A stretch of DNA of 64,000 nucleotides, taken from assembly GCA_904063045.1 (NCBI GenBank), contig CAJFCJ010000033.1, positions 1-64,000 of the forward strand. The letters run 5' to 3'. Under the pieces are notes generated by a model that was not told the DNA's origin, did not search any database, and saw only the letters and a list, made by a program, of their open reading frames with translations. Positions within the stretch are counted from its first letter, which is position 1. The number at the start of each line of letters is the position of its first letter. Position numbers and translations under genes: made by a program. Source of the DNA: Dimorphilus gyrociliatus (Eukaryota > Annelida > Polychaeta > Dinophilidae). Positions 1 through 17,678 of this stretch are shown piece by piece.

Positions 1-1073
1 AAAGCATGTTTGGTAGAATAGGCAATAGCTCGGTAAAGAATTCGATTGTAAGATTTGTCACATGATGCCACGAAAAGATGACGCTGGCTAGGGATTTACA
101 CCAACCTTGATACGCTGGTGAAGATGTATTATGGCTCTCTGGTAACTGACAGACAGGTAGACCTATTTAGAGGAAAAAAATATTAGTTCTACTAGTCACC
201 GATAATAGTCAATGGTTTTATTACCTTTAGGATTGTTAAGCACCTTTTTAGTGAATTCGTTGTAGCACTTGAGAATTTTTACAGATTGAAAATTAATCAT
301 GAAGGAAACCTGTTCCAGATTGTATCGCAATGCTCTCAGAAGATGGACGTTTTTTGGTAAACATAGCCATTTATAGACTCCATAAGTTAACGTTAAATAT
401 TTCGTGTTTCGGAACATATATTCAGTATAGGTATGAAAGCATGGTGGACGTACAATTCTACCATAGCGCGTGCCTCCCATTTTTACGTAGAGGCATTCCA
501 AAGTAAAACTTTCAAAGGTCTTATCGGTTATGTAGCCTCGTGCTCTAAATATTCTGTAGACATTAAAAGAAAATTAGTTATATTATCGTTTATATAAAAA
601 TTCGAATTTCAATCCACATCAACTAACCTAAGGCGTTGAAAAAGTTTAACTATTTCCGACGAAAACACGTGTGACGAACCGAAAATACCAATATGAACCT
701 TTCGCTTTAGGAAAGGAATTACATCATCTCCCTCGTAAAAATCAAGAAGGCGAATATGTCCCCACCAAATTTCTTCGATATCTTTACCACCAAAAAAATT
801 AGGAAACCTGAGGAGAGTCAATGGCGAAGCGAAACAAGCCAAGGTTCGGATAAGTTTTCGAGGAAGGCTATCAAGCGATTTGAACAGAGCCATGTTCTGA
901 CAAATGTATAAGCATACTATCACTTCCAGAGTGAAAGAATCCATTATGCTGAAAGATAAGAACATATAGAAGATATAAATATATTGTAGAAAAGATAAAA
1001 AAAAAGGAAATACCCTTACCAATTCAAAAACTCCTATCAAAAATTCAAAGAGTAGAATGTCGATCAAGCAAAA
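1..1073 (-). CDS. unrecognised multi-exon gene, internal to 3' exons (partial)
   Basis: I do not recognise this gene. Four exons join in frame on the minus strand: 1073-1020 (acceptor ttttcag, donor gtaagg), 896-628 (donor gttagt), 553-225 (donor gtaata) and 162-1, which runs off the window. The phases agree at every junction (0, 2, 1). The product is rich in Leu, Phe and aromatic residues. A stretch near the start (SLDSLPRKLIRTLACFASP) vaguely resembles an F-box, and later stretches such as NTKYLTLTYG and HHVTNLTIEFF have the rhythm of leucine-rich repeats. An F-box/LRR-like adaptor is therefore possible but unproven. No membrane span or signal peptide can be assigned because the first exon is not visible. 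Exons upstream of 1080 were sought and not found with confidence. Confidence 0.55.
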
Positions 1074-2172
1074 CTGAAAAGCTGTTGACGGAAGAAAAAC
1101 TATTTAATTTAGTAAAACAATAGATTTTTTTTAAGCTTCCGTTTAACTCTTTTTATACTAATACGATGATAGCTCAACTATCTATATCATATGATTAATT
1201 CCTTTAATCTGGAAGAGATTAAAAGAGGATTGAAAACAATTACATGAATTAGTAGACCTAATTATTATGAAGTAGTTGCGTTGAAAAAAGATCGAAAGGG
1301 AGAGTGTGAACCAGTTAAGAGGCTAGCGAGAGTTGCTAACAAAAAGAAAAACAAGGGGCGGGAATATTAGCTAATTTTTTAATTTTTTTCACTTTTATTT
1401 GTTATAATTTCCCAAACCATTTCATAAACATTCCAATTATATATAGTTCTTAATTAACTATAAAAAAAGAATTTATTTTATTTAAGACGTCAACAAAATA
1501 AAAAAAAAGACCAATACTTTCGTCTAAAAAGTTTCTGTTTAAAGACTTTTTTAGTTTGAAAAAACATTTGTTGAAAATTTACTTTATATGTATACGACTT
1601 ATGTATGTTTTAAGTAGCGTTTAATTGGTAAAAGAACGAAAGAATGTAAAGGACGATAAAGGGTACTTGGTTGAAAATTTATTAGGTGATATATCGTCTA
1701 TTGGTCTAATTACCAAACCAATTACTTAAGCTAGACGCTTAATAAACAACTAGTGATAGCTATCATATAAAAGAATATACATAATAACTTACATTTTCCA
1801 GTAGTTCAAGTGAAACTGAAGTGTTCGGGTTGAATATATTTGCCGAATTGAGGCGCTCAAATTGAATTATTTGAATAAAAAAAAAGTTCGCGAGAATCTC
1901 GTTTTGAGTTTTCTAATTGTTTTTCTATATTCTTTTTTTTTATACATTCTTTTATTCTTTTTTATTTTTTTGGCGCGAACTATTTTTTTTTCGAAAGTTT
2001 CAAAGAAAAGAAAGGCGAAAGAGAAAGGCGAAAGAAATAAAAAGAAAACAAAATATTTTATATATTCATTGTAATTTTTAGTTTTATTTCAAAAGTCATC
2101 ATATTCATTTGTGTAAGAAATACGTACAAAAAACAACAACTCCCAAGAACAAACGAATCAAATGAAAGCTCT
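1074..2172. other. intergenic or intronic, no supported gene
   Basis: AT-rich sequence with T and A runs. A 70-residue frame at 1862-2074 is only Leu/Phe/Lys low complexity. It may hold the 5' exon(s) and promoter of the minus-strand gene at 1-1073, but nothing can be supported. Confidence 0.5.
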
Positions 2173-2562
2173 TTATTTTCTAGACGATTTCAGACGCATT
2201 AGTTTCTGTCTAATTGACGGTGGATTGTTCTTCTTCGAAGTATCTACACCATGCGAAAAGCCAAGATTCGAAGGTCCAGTAAATGTTTCGTTCGACGAGT
2301 CAGCTGGAGCTGGTTGTTCATTAGTAGCTTGTAGATTGTTGTAAAAGAGACCGAAAAGGGCATTCTTTGTTGGTTGTTCAAAAGCACTAGTTGTTGATAA
2401 ATTTGTTTGCTTCTCTACTGGCTGGCATCCACCGCGACTACGCTTTGCAGTAGGAGAAGCGCCGCTGCTGCTTTCGCAGGACAAGCGACGCTTCTTGTCA
2501 CTTTCATTGTTTCTTACAAAGATCATGTTTTTTTCAGGTCTCTTTGATTGTTTCAGTCCCAT
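2173..2562 (-). CDS. small basic, Ser-rich hypothetical protein (129 aa)
   Basis: Single-exon frame of 129 codons whose composition is balanced, unlike the surrounding AT-rich DNA. Two basic clusters (KKRRLSCESSSG and AKRSRGG, residues 24-45) look like a bipartite nuclear localisation signal. A hydrophobic patch (NALFGLFYNN) sits mid-protein and the C-terminus is basic (IRQKLMRLKSSRK). There are no catalytic motifs, no signal peptide and no membrane span. A TATA-like element lies about 40 bases upstream of the start. Likely a short nuclear protein of unknown role; it could also be one exon of a larger gene. Confidence 0.5.
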   Translation of the reverse strand: MGLKQSKRPEKNMIFVRNNESDKKRRLSCESSSGASPTAKRSRGGCQPVEKQTNLSTTSAFEQPTKNALFGLFYNNLQATNEQPAPADSSNETFTGPSNLGFSHGVDTSKKNNPPSIRQKLMRLKSSRK

Positions 2563-2597
2563 AGAGGGGAAAAACTTTTAAATACTGCAACCTACAG

Positions 2598-2606
2598 CTT
2601 TTTATA
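2598..2606 (-). promoter_or_regulatory. TATA-like box for the 2173-2562 gene
   Basis: Minus strand reads TATAAAAAG roughly 36-44 bases before the ATG at 2562. A second weaker A/T element (ATTTAAAAG) lies nearer the start. The spacing implies a very short 5' leader. Assigned from sequence and position only. Confidence 0.35.
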
Positions 2607-4344
2607 CAGCAGTTGAAGACTAATCAACAAGAGTTTTAACTCAATTTAACATGTTTTTTGGGCAAAAATTGGTTCATTTCGTCCGAACTTGAACAAATAA
2701 CAAACTTTTTAATTACTCAAGAAACCCGATAATGAGCGCCATCTACCTCACTTAAAATTCACGAAAACTTGGCTTTTTCCCATTAAAAACGCTTCCTAAG
2801 AGTAATTTTTTCTATACATTCACCTACGAATACCAAATAGCATTTACTAATTAATTCAAATATGATAAGAACAGCCTCCTTCGCTTGTTTTCTTACTTAG
2901 ACGATCGGCTATAAAAACCATACTAGACTTAAGAAACTTGTCAGTAATTTATTAGGACAATACCGATGACTAACTTGTTTACTTGACTTAGAGAGAGACG
3001 TGTAAAAAAGAAATCAAACATTTGCTCACAAAAAAACGACGAAAAAAATCTGTCCTGAAAAAATACACGAGTAATAAATGTTTTTATTAAAGTAACAGAA
3101 AAAAAAACCCTCAACTCCGTCGTCACTATTTTAACGTGTTTTTAAAAATAACGCCTCTTTTCTAGGTGAAACCTATTTAAAAATTATGAATCTTTACAAA
3201 TAATAACGATTTATATACTAATATTATATAAAGATAAATGAAAAACTGTTTTTATTGAAGGATAATATAGTTTTTAACTTTCTTTTGAACTTTGACAATA
3301 TTACATTAAATCATTCGGATGGAATTGATTAAATTGATTAATATTGTTAATAATGATATTAGTACTTTTTTAGGAAAGTTTATTAATCATTTCGTAAGGG
3401 ATTTAATACTTATCCGTTGTTCTCAATCCGAAGAAAAAGGTCCACATCTTGTCTAACTGGCCGACGTCAATGATTGATTAATGAAACTGCGTTTTGAATG
3501 TATTTGAGCCAGACATATAGACATTTAAACATAACCATTAAGGGAAAAGATCGCTATGACTTTCAATCAAAAATTTTAGGTCATGCCGTATTGTAGGTCG
3601 TATATACTTAAAATACGCTGGTAGACACGTATCTATCTTGTCTAATGAATAGATTTCATTTACAAATGTACAATACGACTTTAAAGGAAAAATGGCATAA
3701 ACAACTTTTTCCCAAAATGTAATAGTAGCAGACTGTTCTGATAATAGCATTATTAGTATGGAAACCAATTAGTTATTTAATTGATATTTCATCCCCCAAA
3801 ACTAAAAAGTTTTCGACATCTTTACGACAAAGGATCAAGATTTTGTTACATTTTAAACCCTTTTGTATCGCGTTTGGGACATATGTTGCCCTAATTAATC
3901 GAAATGGGAATACATAAACAAAGAAATATAGTTAACAATAAAAAATTAGTCAACTTTTAAAGTTTTAAGTCGATATTATCACCTATAAAAAGTTACAAAC
4001 TACTAATGACGCCTATTTAAACTTTACTTCCTATTTAATGTTTATTGACAGTGGACAAAGAATTTCTGTTACATTTTATATTATTTACTCGTCATTGTCT
4101 TTAAATTATTCCATAAATTTTGTATATAATATGTACATTTAGCGTCTAATAGTCTACCTATAAGAAAATTCTTTATTCTATAGAAAACACTACAATACAG
4201 TATTTATGAATAAGAAAGCATTTGATAATTCGTAATAGAAACTTTAGTATTTCTCAATTACTTTTGTAATAAATTTAAAAATAATAAAATTCTATAAAAC
4301 GAAAAAATTGTCTTTGTTTTTCATAGAAAGGCGGGGTAGAGAGA

Positions 4345-4393
4345 CTTTCTCTCTCTCTCTCTCTCTCTCTTTCTTTTTCTCTTTCTCTCTCAA
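4345..4393. repeat. (CT)n microsatellite
   Basis: Pyrimidine tract of mostly CT dinucleotides about 320 bases upstream of the ZNF-A start codon. A similar tract lies in the first large ZNF-A intron (about 5457-5518). Such (CT/GA)n runs recur through the window. Confidence 0.85.
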
Positions 4394-4708
4394 GAGGGCA
4401 CTACTGTTGGTTGGATAAAAGTACGAGGGAGGGCGGGGAGAAGTTTTCACTATTGTTTCACTCTACCTCGTGCTGCAAAACGTCTCCCAACGAATCTGCA
4501 TCTGGTACTCCTCAAAGTAAATTTGTAAGTAGACGCCTCAATAAATAATTTATACTTTAGTTAACCAACTATTTATTAATAAATGAAAATGTAAAGAGAT
4601 ACTTTTTATCCCTTTTTAAAGTTACTTTTATAAAAATTAAACAAAACAGAAATACTTTGGAAATAATTTCAAGATTGAAAAGAAGAAAAGTTTGAAAAAA
4701 TCGAAATT

Positions 4709-6536
4709 ATGTCGTAAGTTAAGAGTTTAAATGCTCATCATTTTCACAGGTTTCCTTAGTGTTCGTTAATTATTCTTCTTTCTTTGTCAGACCTACTTTT
4801 AGACCAGAGGATAAATTCCGCCTTAAAAAGGCGATAACGGACACAATCGAAAACTTTTGCAAAGCGAATTTACCGAATGTCAAATACAAAGTTTTCGGAA
4901 CGATTGGAATTGAATCGGAAGATGACGATTCTGCGATTATGCACTTTTCAAAAGAGCTTGCCGCGCAAAGGCAACTTCCTCTTTTGACGAGAATAATCAA
5001 TCGTGCGAAAAGAAATCTATCGGAATCGTCATCGTCGTCGGATCCTGGACGCCGTAGTAGAACATCTTGTATAGCAGAATGCGATTCCAATCGTTCGGTA
5101 AATGGGTCAGATGCTTTGTCATCGGAGAATGGAGACGAAGACTACGACCAAGTGCGGGAAGTACGTCGTGGCTCAGACTCGCATGATAACTCGGAGGCGG
5201 AGCTTGGAGCTGAACAAGCCGTAATCTTTTATTACAGCGTCTTAATTTTTAATAAGCTGTCGTGCCTTTTCGGTTTGAAAATGGCTTTGAACATTCTACA
5301 CCTTTACTGAATTTTGTAGAGATGGAAAATCGTTCATAGACATTTCATAGAATTGGTGATTTTATTTTATCTTATCTTAAAACTGAAAGTATTCATTGTG
5401 AAACTCTTAGTTTTAAGTCGATTTTTCAATTTAAATAGAAAGACGGGAGAGAAATGCTTTCTTTCTCTCCCTCTCTCTCTCTATCTATCTCTCTCTCTCT
5501 TTCTGTCCCCCTCTCTTTGTTAAGAGGTGGCAAAATCCGTTTTAAGATACCTTAAGCTATATGACAGAATTAAATTCACTGAAATAAAGAATATAGATTC
5601 GTTGTAACAAATATTTCCAGAGAGAAATTCTATTATTTTCCAAAATAACGATAATCTTTTTTCAGGAATCACCAGTATCGATATTTAACTGTAATCACTG
5701 CAATTTTGCGTCGTCAACTGCGTATGAACATTATAGGCATCTGCGTCTCCATTCAGGTAAGAATAGTAAATACATTCATAACATTATATACAACTGTTTG
5801 CCAACGCCTTGTGACTGTATAAGTGTGTTTTTATATTCCTTTTGTTTCCATAAAAGCATTTACAGATACTAGAAGAGGCTACGCTTGCCTCCAGTGCAAC
5901 GCGACCTTTTTGGATGAGCTCTCTCTACGCTTGCATATCAGATTGCACGAAGGTAAACGATTATCGCTCGATTAGTACGCTATAAGTTTATTTCAATATT
6001 AGCAAGATTAAGGTTAGTTAGAGGAAGTTTTGGTAAGAGTAAATTTGAAAGTTAACATAAGCTACTTGAAACAATAATACATATTTCCCTATTCTAAGCC
6101 AGTCCATTCTTTATAATTAACTGTTTTTACTTTTTCAATCAACTACTAATCTTGAGATGTATTCATAGAGAGACCTCAAATTCCAAGCAACTATGGAAGC
6201 TATGCAGCTTATAGAGATGCTTCTACTGGTAGTGAACTGAGTAAGACTATTAACTTTATTCAATCTTTATTGATAGTTCTTAATCAACTTTATCTTTTTC
6301 AAGGGCCAGACATACCTCCTTCGGCTGATAGAAGCTTCATACCTCTCGTTAGACGCATCAGAAGACCGTTCAGGTATGCAAAAAAACAAAAAACAATCAT
6401 AATCTATAATCTCTTATATTTTCTTAGATTCATCAATTTGGTTTCGGAACCGGAAGTTCAGATTACTGCATATTATGCAGCACCATCGCAATCTTCAACT
6501 CAAACTCCTAGGAACGAGCAACGTGACGACGAGTAG
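4709..6536 (+). CDS. ZNF-A: two-finger C2H2 protein with novel N-terminal module (about 287 aa)
   Basis: Probable nuclear DNA-binding protein, inferred from its fingers. Exons: 4709-4713, 4791-5220, 5666-5756, 5866-5952, 6169-6240, 6304-6373 and 6428-6536; all phases agree and the total is divisible by three. Exon 1 is just ATGTC followed by gtaagt. Residues 1-55 form a module shared with ZNF-B and ZNF-C: a predicted helix, then a strand-like core (KVFGTIGIE). An acidic/Ser-rich linker follows (SESSSSSDPGRRSRTS and later). Finger 1 is C-x2-C-x12-H-x3-H (starts FNCNHCNF, exon 3). Finger 2 has the same spacing (starts YACLQCNA, exon 4). The C-terminal tail is Arg-rich (LVRRIRRPF). Finger exons are phase 1 at their 3' ends, as elsewhere in the cluster. 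The module and finger calls are firm; the short exons at 6169-6240 and 6304-6373 are less so. Confidence 0.8.
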
Positions 6537-6779
6537 TTGATATTTTGGCAGAAAGTAACGGCCTATAACTTATTGCTAAACGTATTTAAAGGAAAAAGTA
6601 AAATTAAGCGTTATTTAATTATTTTCTGCTTTTTTCAGTAGTTTTAGATATCTTGTTAATCTTAGTCGTCATTCCTTGCACCATTAAATATCTACCAAAT
6701 GACTATTGTAATGGAATTTACTTTAATACACTAACTATAAGCAATATCTCTACTCTTCAAAATGTATAGTCATACCTAT

Positions 6780-6785
6780 AATAAA
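6780..6785 (+). terminator. ZNF-A polyadenylation signal AATAAA
   Basis: Canonical AATAAA about 245 bases after the ZNF-A stop codon and about 100 bases before the next TATA box, so it fits as the 3' end of ZNF-A. Confidence 0.5.
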
Positions 6786-6885
6786 CATTATAATACTGTA
6801 TTTGCATATATGCGTGTACGTATATTATAGAAGAATATATAGAATAATATTGTATTAAAAAAACGCTAGCAGCCAGCTATAAGAG

Positions 6886-6893
6886 TATAAAAG
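6886..6893 (+). promoter_or_regulatory. TATA box of ZNF-B
   Basis: TATAAAAG about 100 bases upstream of the ZNF-B start codon. A start site near 6915 would give a 5' leader of about 70 bases. Position and consensus both fit. Confidence 0.55.
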
Positions 6894-6988
6894 ACGGACT
6901 GTGATTATTAAGGCAGGCATTGCTCAATTAGAAAGATTTTAATAAGAAGTATTTGAATTTGTTATAGCAGATAAATGAAATCTTTTAA

Positions 6989-9900
6989 ATGGCGTAAGTT
7001 AATTGTTTTCCCATCCACTCTGCTAAAAATATTATATTCTTACTATAAAATAAATACAAGAGAGGTGGGATGATCTTGTAACAATAATATTCATAGCCGT
7101 ATCTTAATAAATAAGTCTAATAATTAGGTATATTCGTTACTCTTTCATGGATTATGTGCTTAAATTTCGTTATATATTCATAGGTATTTTGTAAGAATTT
7201 TGTAATTATTATCGTTACATCCACTTGAGGAGAGTTTGATATTTTTTCAAAGAAACAAAATAGTAAGATTATCTGAACAATTTGATTTATTCTAGGTTAT
7301 TTTTTCGCCTACAGTTCAAAAGATCTTTCCATTGAAGAGATCAATAGACAGTTGAAACGTCGGTTATCATCCAGTATAAAGGAGTTTATTGAAGAGAAAC
7401 TGACACAATCGAAATACACTGTAATTGCAAAAATTAGAATAGAAGGGCAGCAATGTCTAAATGTCGAATTTGATAAGAGTTCAATAGAAAGTAGCAAAAA
7501 CTGCGAACAAACTCCTCAATCAAATTCCGTCGAAAGTAAACAGAAAGCGAATGAACATAACCAACCTGCCAGGGTTAAAACCGCCCTTAAACCATCCGAT
7601 AAAGAAATTGACAAACGGAATAAAGGCGGTATATCAACTGCAAAATCGAATAAGATTACGCGAAGAAAAAGCAATATTGAGAATATATTAATAGAAAATA
7701 TTAGTAGAGAAGCCTACAAAGTTCCTACGGAAGAGCCCAAATCTACAGGTATATTGTTGTATTATACGTACTATATTAACATTAGAACAACAATAGGAGA
7801 AACTTTACATTACATTAAACATCGTAAAGTACAACCTTCTTAATATAATCTTTTTATTGTAAATAAGTCAAGTTTAACATAAGAGTTAAGGAAACCTTTT
7901 ATTATTCTTATTAGTTTACTAAAAGACAGAAGTCTTATATATATATATATATATATATATACTGTATAGTAATAACAAATGTTATCACATTTCCGTAAAT
8001 AAATAATAATAATGTATTTCTAATTAATTAGATTTTAATTATAATTTCTTTTGTCAATAGTTTTACGTAGTCGATCTAATAAGAACAAGTCGGTGGATGC
8101 TGAAAGATGCCAGGTAAATGGTCCAACAGTTTTTACTAACATACGTAAAGTTGGAGCAGAGCAGAAGAGGAAAAGGCAAAAAACAAAAAGACAATTTAAC
8201 TAATGTCGTATAAGAGAATAAAAAAGACATCTCTCCCAACTTTTCTTTTTCCGTTGATAATGTTTTACTCGTATTATACTTTTTAATAAACGGAGAGGAT
8301 AAAAAATTTCTGTTGGTTCTTGTTATTACAGATGACAAGTACTAGGAAAAGATCTAATCAACCAGTTATCGAATTAAGAAAGTCTACCCTATTAAAGAGA
8401 ATACAATGCGAAAATCGTATAGTTAAGGGAGTAGATGGTATTGTATTCATTCAATTTATTTATTCAATTTATTAATATCTTTCTTGTAGCTAAATTTACA
8501 AAATCCAAACGTCAGAAAGGTGATGGAAAATCAAAGAGAAACGATAATGCTGCTATTACACCAGAAAATCTTAAATTTAAATTAGAGCAACCTTTAACAA
8601 GTACGCCAACATCGAATGAACAAAATGTTGTTGTTACAAAGAGTAGCAATTTCTCATTCGCCGATCAAGTTCCTGAAGGTGAAAATATTAATAGGTCATT
8701 GGAAACAGTTGAAAAAGATTCCAAAATTATAAATAATGTTGATGCTGAAAAGAATACCGATACAGAAACTAAACACCTCAATGTCGATAACGATAATCTT
8801 GGGAAATTGTGTAAGCGGAAGAGGAAAGTAATTCGTTTCTATAGCTATTCAAGAGAAAGTAAAACTACCGGAAAACTTAAGGACCAGCTAACAACTTGCG
8901 AAGATGATAAAATAAATAACGAAAATAGTAAAGAAACACCAAAAAAAGACAATAGGAAGTTAAACTCGTCGAATTTAAAAAACAATGAGGTTATACATCA
9001 ATTAGAGAATGATAAATCTGGTCAAACAATCGATACTATTCAATCCATAAACGTACAAGAAAAACCATTACAAGATTGTTATGATGATAGAAAGTTAGAG
9101 AAAGTAGATGAACATTCAAGTAATTCATCGAAAAAATCAACAACTGACTTGAATATCGAAGAAAACAAGGACAATAAAAGCGAAATTCTATTACCAATTA
9201 AAGCTAACGATAATTCCAAGAATAAAAATGTTGGGAAAATCATTCATACAAACAAATCGAATAATAGAAAGAAATCGGCAATTGATAAGCCTATTCAACA
9301 AGACGTTGCATCTATAAAAGTAAAAGATAATGCAATTACAGTAAATAATAATTCCAAGGCTGCTAATAAAAACGCTGTTGATAACCACAAAAGCGAAAAT
9401 ATTGCTTATGACAAAGATCAACAAGTTGTAGGAAGAGAAGATAGTAAAGTTATGGAGAAAACTGTTACTAAAACTAACAAAGATCGTCAACTGAATAGAG
9501 ATGCTGCAGCTGTAGAAGAAGATGCTATGGTCGTAGTTAAAAATAATTCAAAGACTATTAGTAAAACAAAATGTAATGATAATAAAGAATCGCAAATTTT
9601 TGATAAAGATAAAAAGAACAAAGCTGATAGAGATTTTCAAGATATTGAAGCTGCAGACAAAGAGGAGAATATTGTCATAGTGAGAAGGAAAAAAGCGAGT
9701 GGCAAAGATGCTAGCAAAAATATAAATGAAAATGATAAAAAATCGAAAGTTATTGATGATAATGAAAAGAAGAAAACAACTGATAAGGATAATGAGAATG
9801 AAAAAGTTAAAACTAAAAATACTATAAACGGTAGCGCATCCATACTGAGAGAGATTCTTAAAACTGTCCACAAAAACACTAATGGCAATAGTAAGCACTC

Positions 9901-10622
9901 AGAAAGAAAGATGGAAAAGAGAGTTGATAATGATAAAGATACTATTGCCGTTGAAGTAAAGGATAATAATACCAAAGATACTAATAAGAAAACAAAAGAT
10001 AACAGCGATCATAAAGAGAAAAGGAAAGTTGTCAGAGACAGTGAAAAAGTTTCAGATATTGCAGTTGTAGAAGATATAGATAAGACAATAGTAGCGAACG
10101 ATGATTCCAACGACAGTAAGCAGAAGAGAGTAGATAAAGAAAACCAACAAGTTAAACTTACAGTCGCTAATGGTTCATCTGTAAAAGCGGCCGAATTAGA
10201 AGATTCAGTAGTTATTATCAATGACCCACCCGATGTATATAATTATTTTCTTATTTTCCATATATATTATGCTTATTACATTAATTTCTTATGTATTAAT
10301 ACAGGAGGATTTGGGTGAAAGTTTAATAGGTAAGTTTAACATTTTACCAGAGATTGAAACTACCAAAGTTCCAAAGTTACCCGAAGGTGGATTTCAACCT
10401 AAGAGACGTTTGTACACTTGCTGTTGTGGTGGTAAATTCTATGGCGAAGAACTATATACATATCATATGGCTAATTGTGTATATCGAATTGTAGAGAATT
10501 TAAAAACTCGTAGTTTAATGTGCAAGGTATGCCATAAAGTATTTACTAATTCATTTACACTTGTTCATCATACGAGAAATGTACATTCTAAAACAAAGAA
10601 AATGTCAACTATGTGCTGCTAG
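6989..10622 (+). CDS. ZNF-B: long charged protein with N-terminal module and two C-terminal zinc fingers (about 886 aa)
   Basis: Exons: 6989-6993 (ATGGC, then gtaagt), 7315-7748, 8061-8113, 8332-8437, 8490-10234 and 10305-10622; phases agree. Residues 1-55 are a diverged copy of the module in ZNF-A and ZNF-C (KYTVIAKIRIE core, preceded by a helix). The next ~700 residues are low complexity, rich in Lys, Asn, Asp and Glu, with basic nuclear-localisation-like clusters (KRKRKV). Near the end a hydrophobic core flanked by acid (LEDSVVIINDPPD) looks like a SUMO-interacting motif. Finger 1 is unusual: the Cys pair is CC/CxC (YTCCCGGKF) and the last ligand is Cys (HMANC). Finger 2 is normal C-x2-C-x12-H-x4-H (MCKVCHKVF). 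A 21-base GT...AG stretch at 10330-10350 is in frame and is read here as coding. Probably a nuclear regulator. Confidence 0.75.
7938..7962. repeat. (TA)n microsatellite
   Basis: Run of TA dinucleotides in the ZNF-B intron between the second and third exons. Confidence 0.85.
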
Positions 10623-11092
10623 CTGTTTTTAAGGCGGAGGATCGCCATCATTTATCAAAACAACTCTTTTTTTTAACAATTACTTTTTAGTATGACATGT
10701 GCAGGTTTATTATCTTAATACAAACTTTAATCATAATTGGATATTGTAAATTCGATTTCGATAAGCCTTGCCAATCCTTCATTAAAGAGTTGGAAGAACG
10801 CAAAATCCCTGCTAAAATTTCAATGAATATTAATATTAAAAGCTCTCTAATAAAACTAACACACACACACAAGCAGCCATCTACTGGATATTGCATATTA
10901 GAACGGTGCTTTTCTTAATGATATGTATACAGCATGTATTGTATACATATATAATATAAACCTCAAGGGTAAGAATACACAGCGTCACTAAGATAAAGGC
11001 CTATTGCTTTGTTTAAAAAAAAATTCCAAAAATAATATAAAATAAGAAAATACCAAAAAAATTGTGAATGTTGTTAGATTGTTCATAGATTT

Positions 11093-11115
11093 AATAAATG
11101 TGTCTTTTGAATAAA
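11093..11115 (+). terminator. ZNF-B polyadenylation signals
   Basis: Two AATAAA hexamers (11093-11098 and 11110-11115) about 480 bases after the ZNF-B stop. The 3' UTR between them and the stop holds a 73-codon frame that I regard as chance. Confidence 0.5.
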
Positions 11116-11419
11116 GATTTTCAATAATATACAATTGCGTATAATGTAGTGTAACATTCCGAGCGATAATTGGCGAGCTATTATTAGAAACATAAACATT
11201 TAGATTAATATAAACAAAAGTTACAAACTGGTCGATGACAAATGCAAAATATATATTTTTATATATAGAATAATATCTACAATTATTTGTTAAATATAGA
11301 AAATATTATATTTAAGTGCATTATGCAAGAAAACCAAATAGAACATTCGAACGTTGACGACATATTTTTGGAAGGGAAAGGAAGTGAAAAAAGAAAGAAA
11401 AAAGGAAGATATAGACAAA

Positions 11420-11476
11420 CAGAGAGAGCGAGAGAGAGAGAGGCAGATGGAGAGAGAGGAGAGAGACAGAGAGTGT
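11420..11476. repeat. (GA)n purine tract
   Basis: Interrupted GA repeat between ZNF-B and ZNF-C. It creates spurious Arg/Glu- and Ser/Leu-rich frames on both strands. No gene is supported in 11116-11769; the ZNF-C promoter should lie here but no clear TATA box was seen. Confidence 0.8.
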
Positions 11477-11769
11477 ATTTTTTTTAGTGATTATTTGCAA
11501 AACAAAAAGAAATATCACTTTTTGTGTTGTTTTTTTGTGTTAACCCCAGGGTTCACACTCTCGATAAAGTGATTTTTTGGTCCAGTCCTTGTTTTTTTTG
11601 TTATAAACTATTAAGGAAAATTAACAGCTTGACCAATGTTTGAAAACTACTCAAACGTTAACTAATTAAGTAAGTATTATATGGAATTGAACTCATTTGA
11701 TTAGCTCACTTGGTAGTTTGAATTCTGTATTCGAAGTAAAAACTTGTCAATTTTTACAAAAACTGAAAA

Positions 11770-17352
<5,583 letters not shown>

Positions 17353-17504
17353 ATTTTTTTTTCTTTTAAAATAACTTTGTGTGTGCTAATTATTTTCATA
17401 TTGTCTACTAATTTCGAATCAGCGAAGGATGCTAATTACTTAATATTTATTTTTGGCAAAAATATTTAATTAGGTTTTTTTAGAAATTATTTTTTATCTG
17501 TAGT

Positions 17505-17678
17505 CATAGATTTCACAAAAAGTATAAGAAAATTCACACTGGTTACACTTAATTTTAAAACTAGAATGTACTCTTATGGGCTTTGGTTGTCAAAGTTATT
17601 ATGATTTCGTGTGTGGTCATTTGTTGTATGAATGATAGCTTATCTGTCATCTGGGCGAAAGTTTACCTAATGTAATTC
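17505..17678 (+). pseudogene. possible finger remnants after ZNF-C stop
   Basis: Two weak matches: 17505-17542 reads like the end of a finger exon (KKIHTG before gt), and 17653-17678 reads like the start of one (ggcgaaa...cctaatgtaa). Both lack zinc ligands in frame. The rest of 17353-18193 shows no gene. Confidence 0.3.

Larger units (their letters stand above)
2563..4708. other. intergenic, no supported gene
   Basis: More than 2 kb of AT-rich DNA. A 76-codon minus-strand frame at 3538-3768 has no recognisable motif and no flanking splice support, so it is not called. The CT microsatellite at 4345-4393 lies just before ZNF-A. The last few hundred bases probably contain the ZNF-A promoter, but no convincing TATA box was seen. 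Confidence 0.5.

Noticed and set aside
3538-3768. 76-codon minus-strand frame
   Set aside because: No motif, no splice partners, and frames of this length occur by chance in AT-rich DNA.
10330-10350. Possible 21-base intron (gtaag...ccag) in ZNF-B
   Set aside because: Far shorter than any other intron here and a multiple of three; the sequence reads through in frame, so it is treated as coding.
10687-10918. 73-codon frame after ZNF-B with a signal-like start (MCRFIILIQTLIIIGYC), and its minus shadow
   Set aside because: Lies in the probable ZNF-B 3' UTR before the AATAAA signals, with no promoter or second exon.
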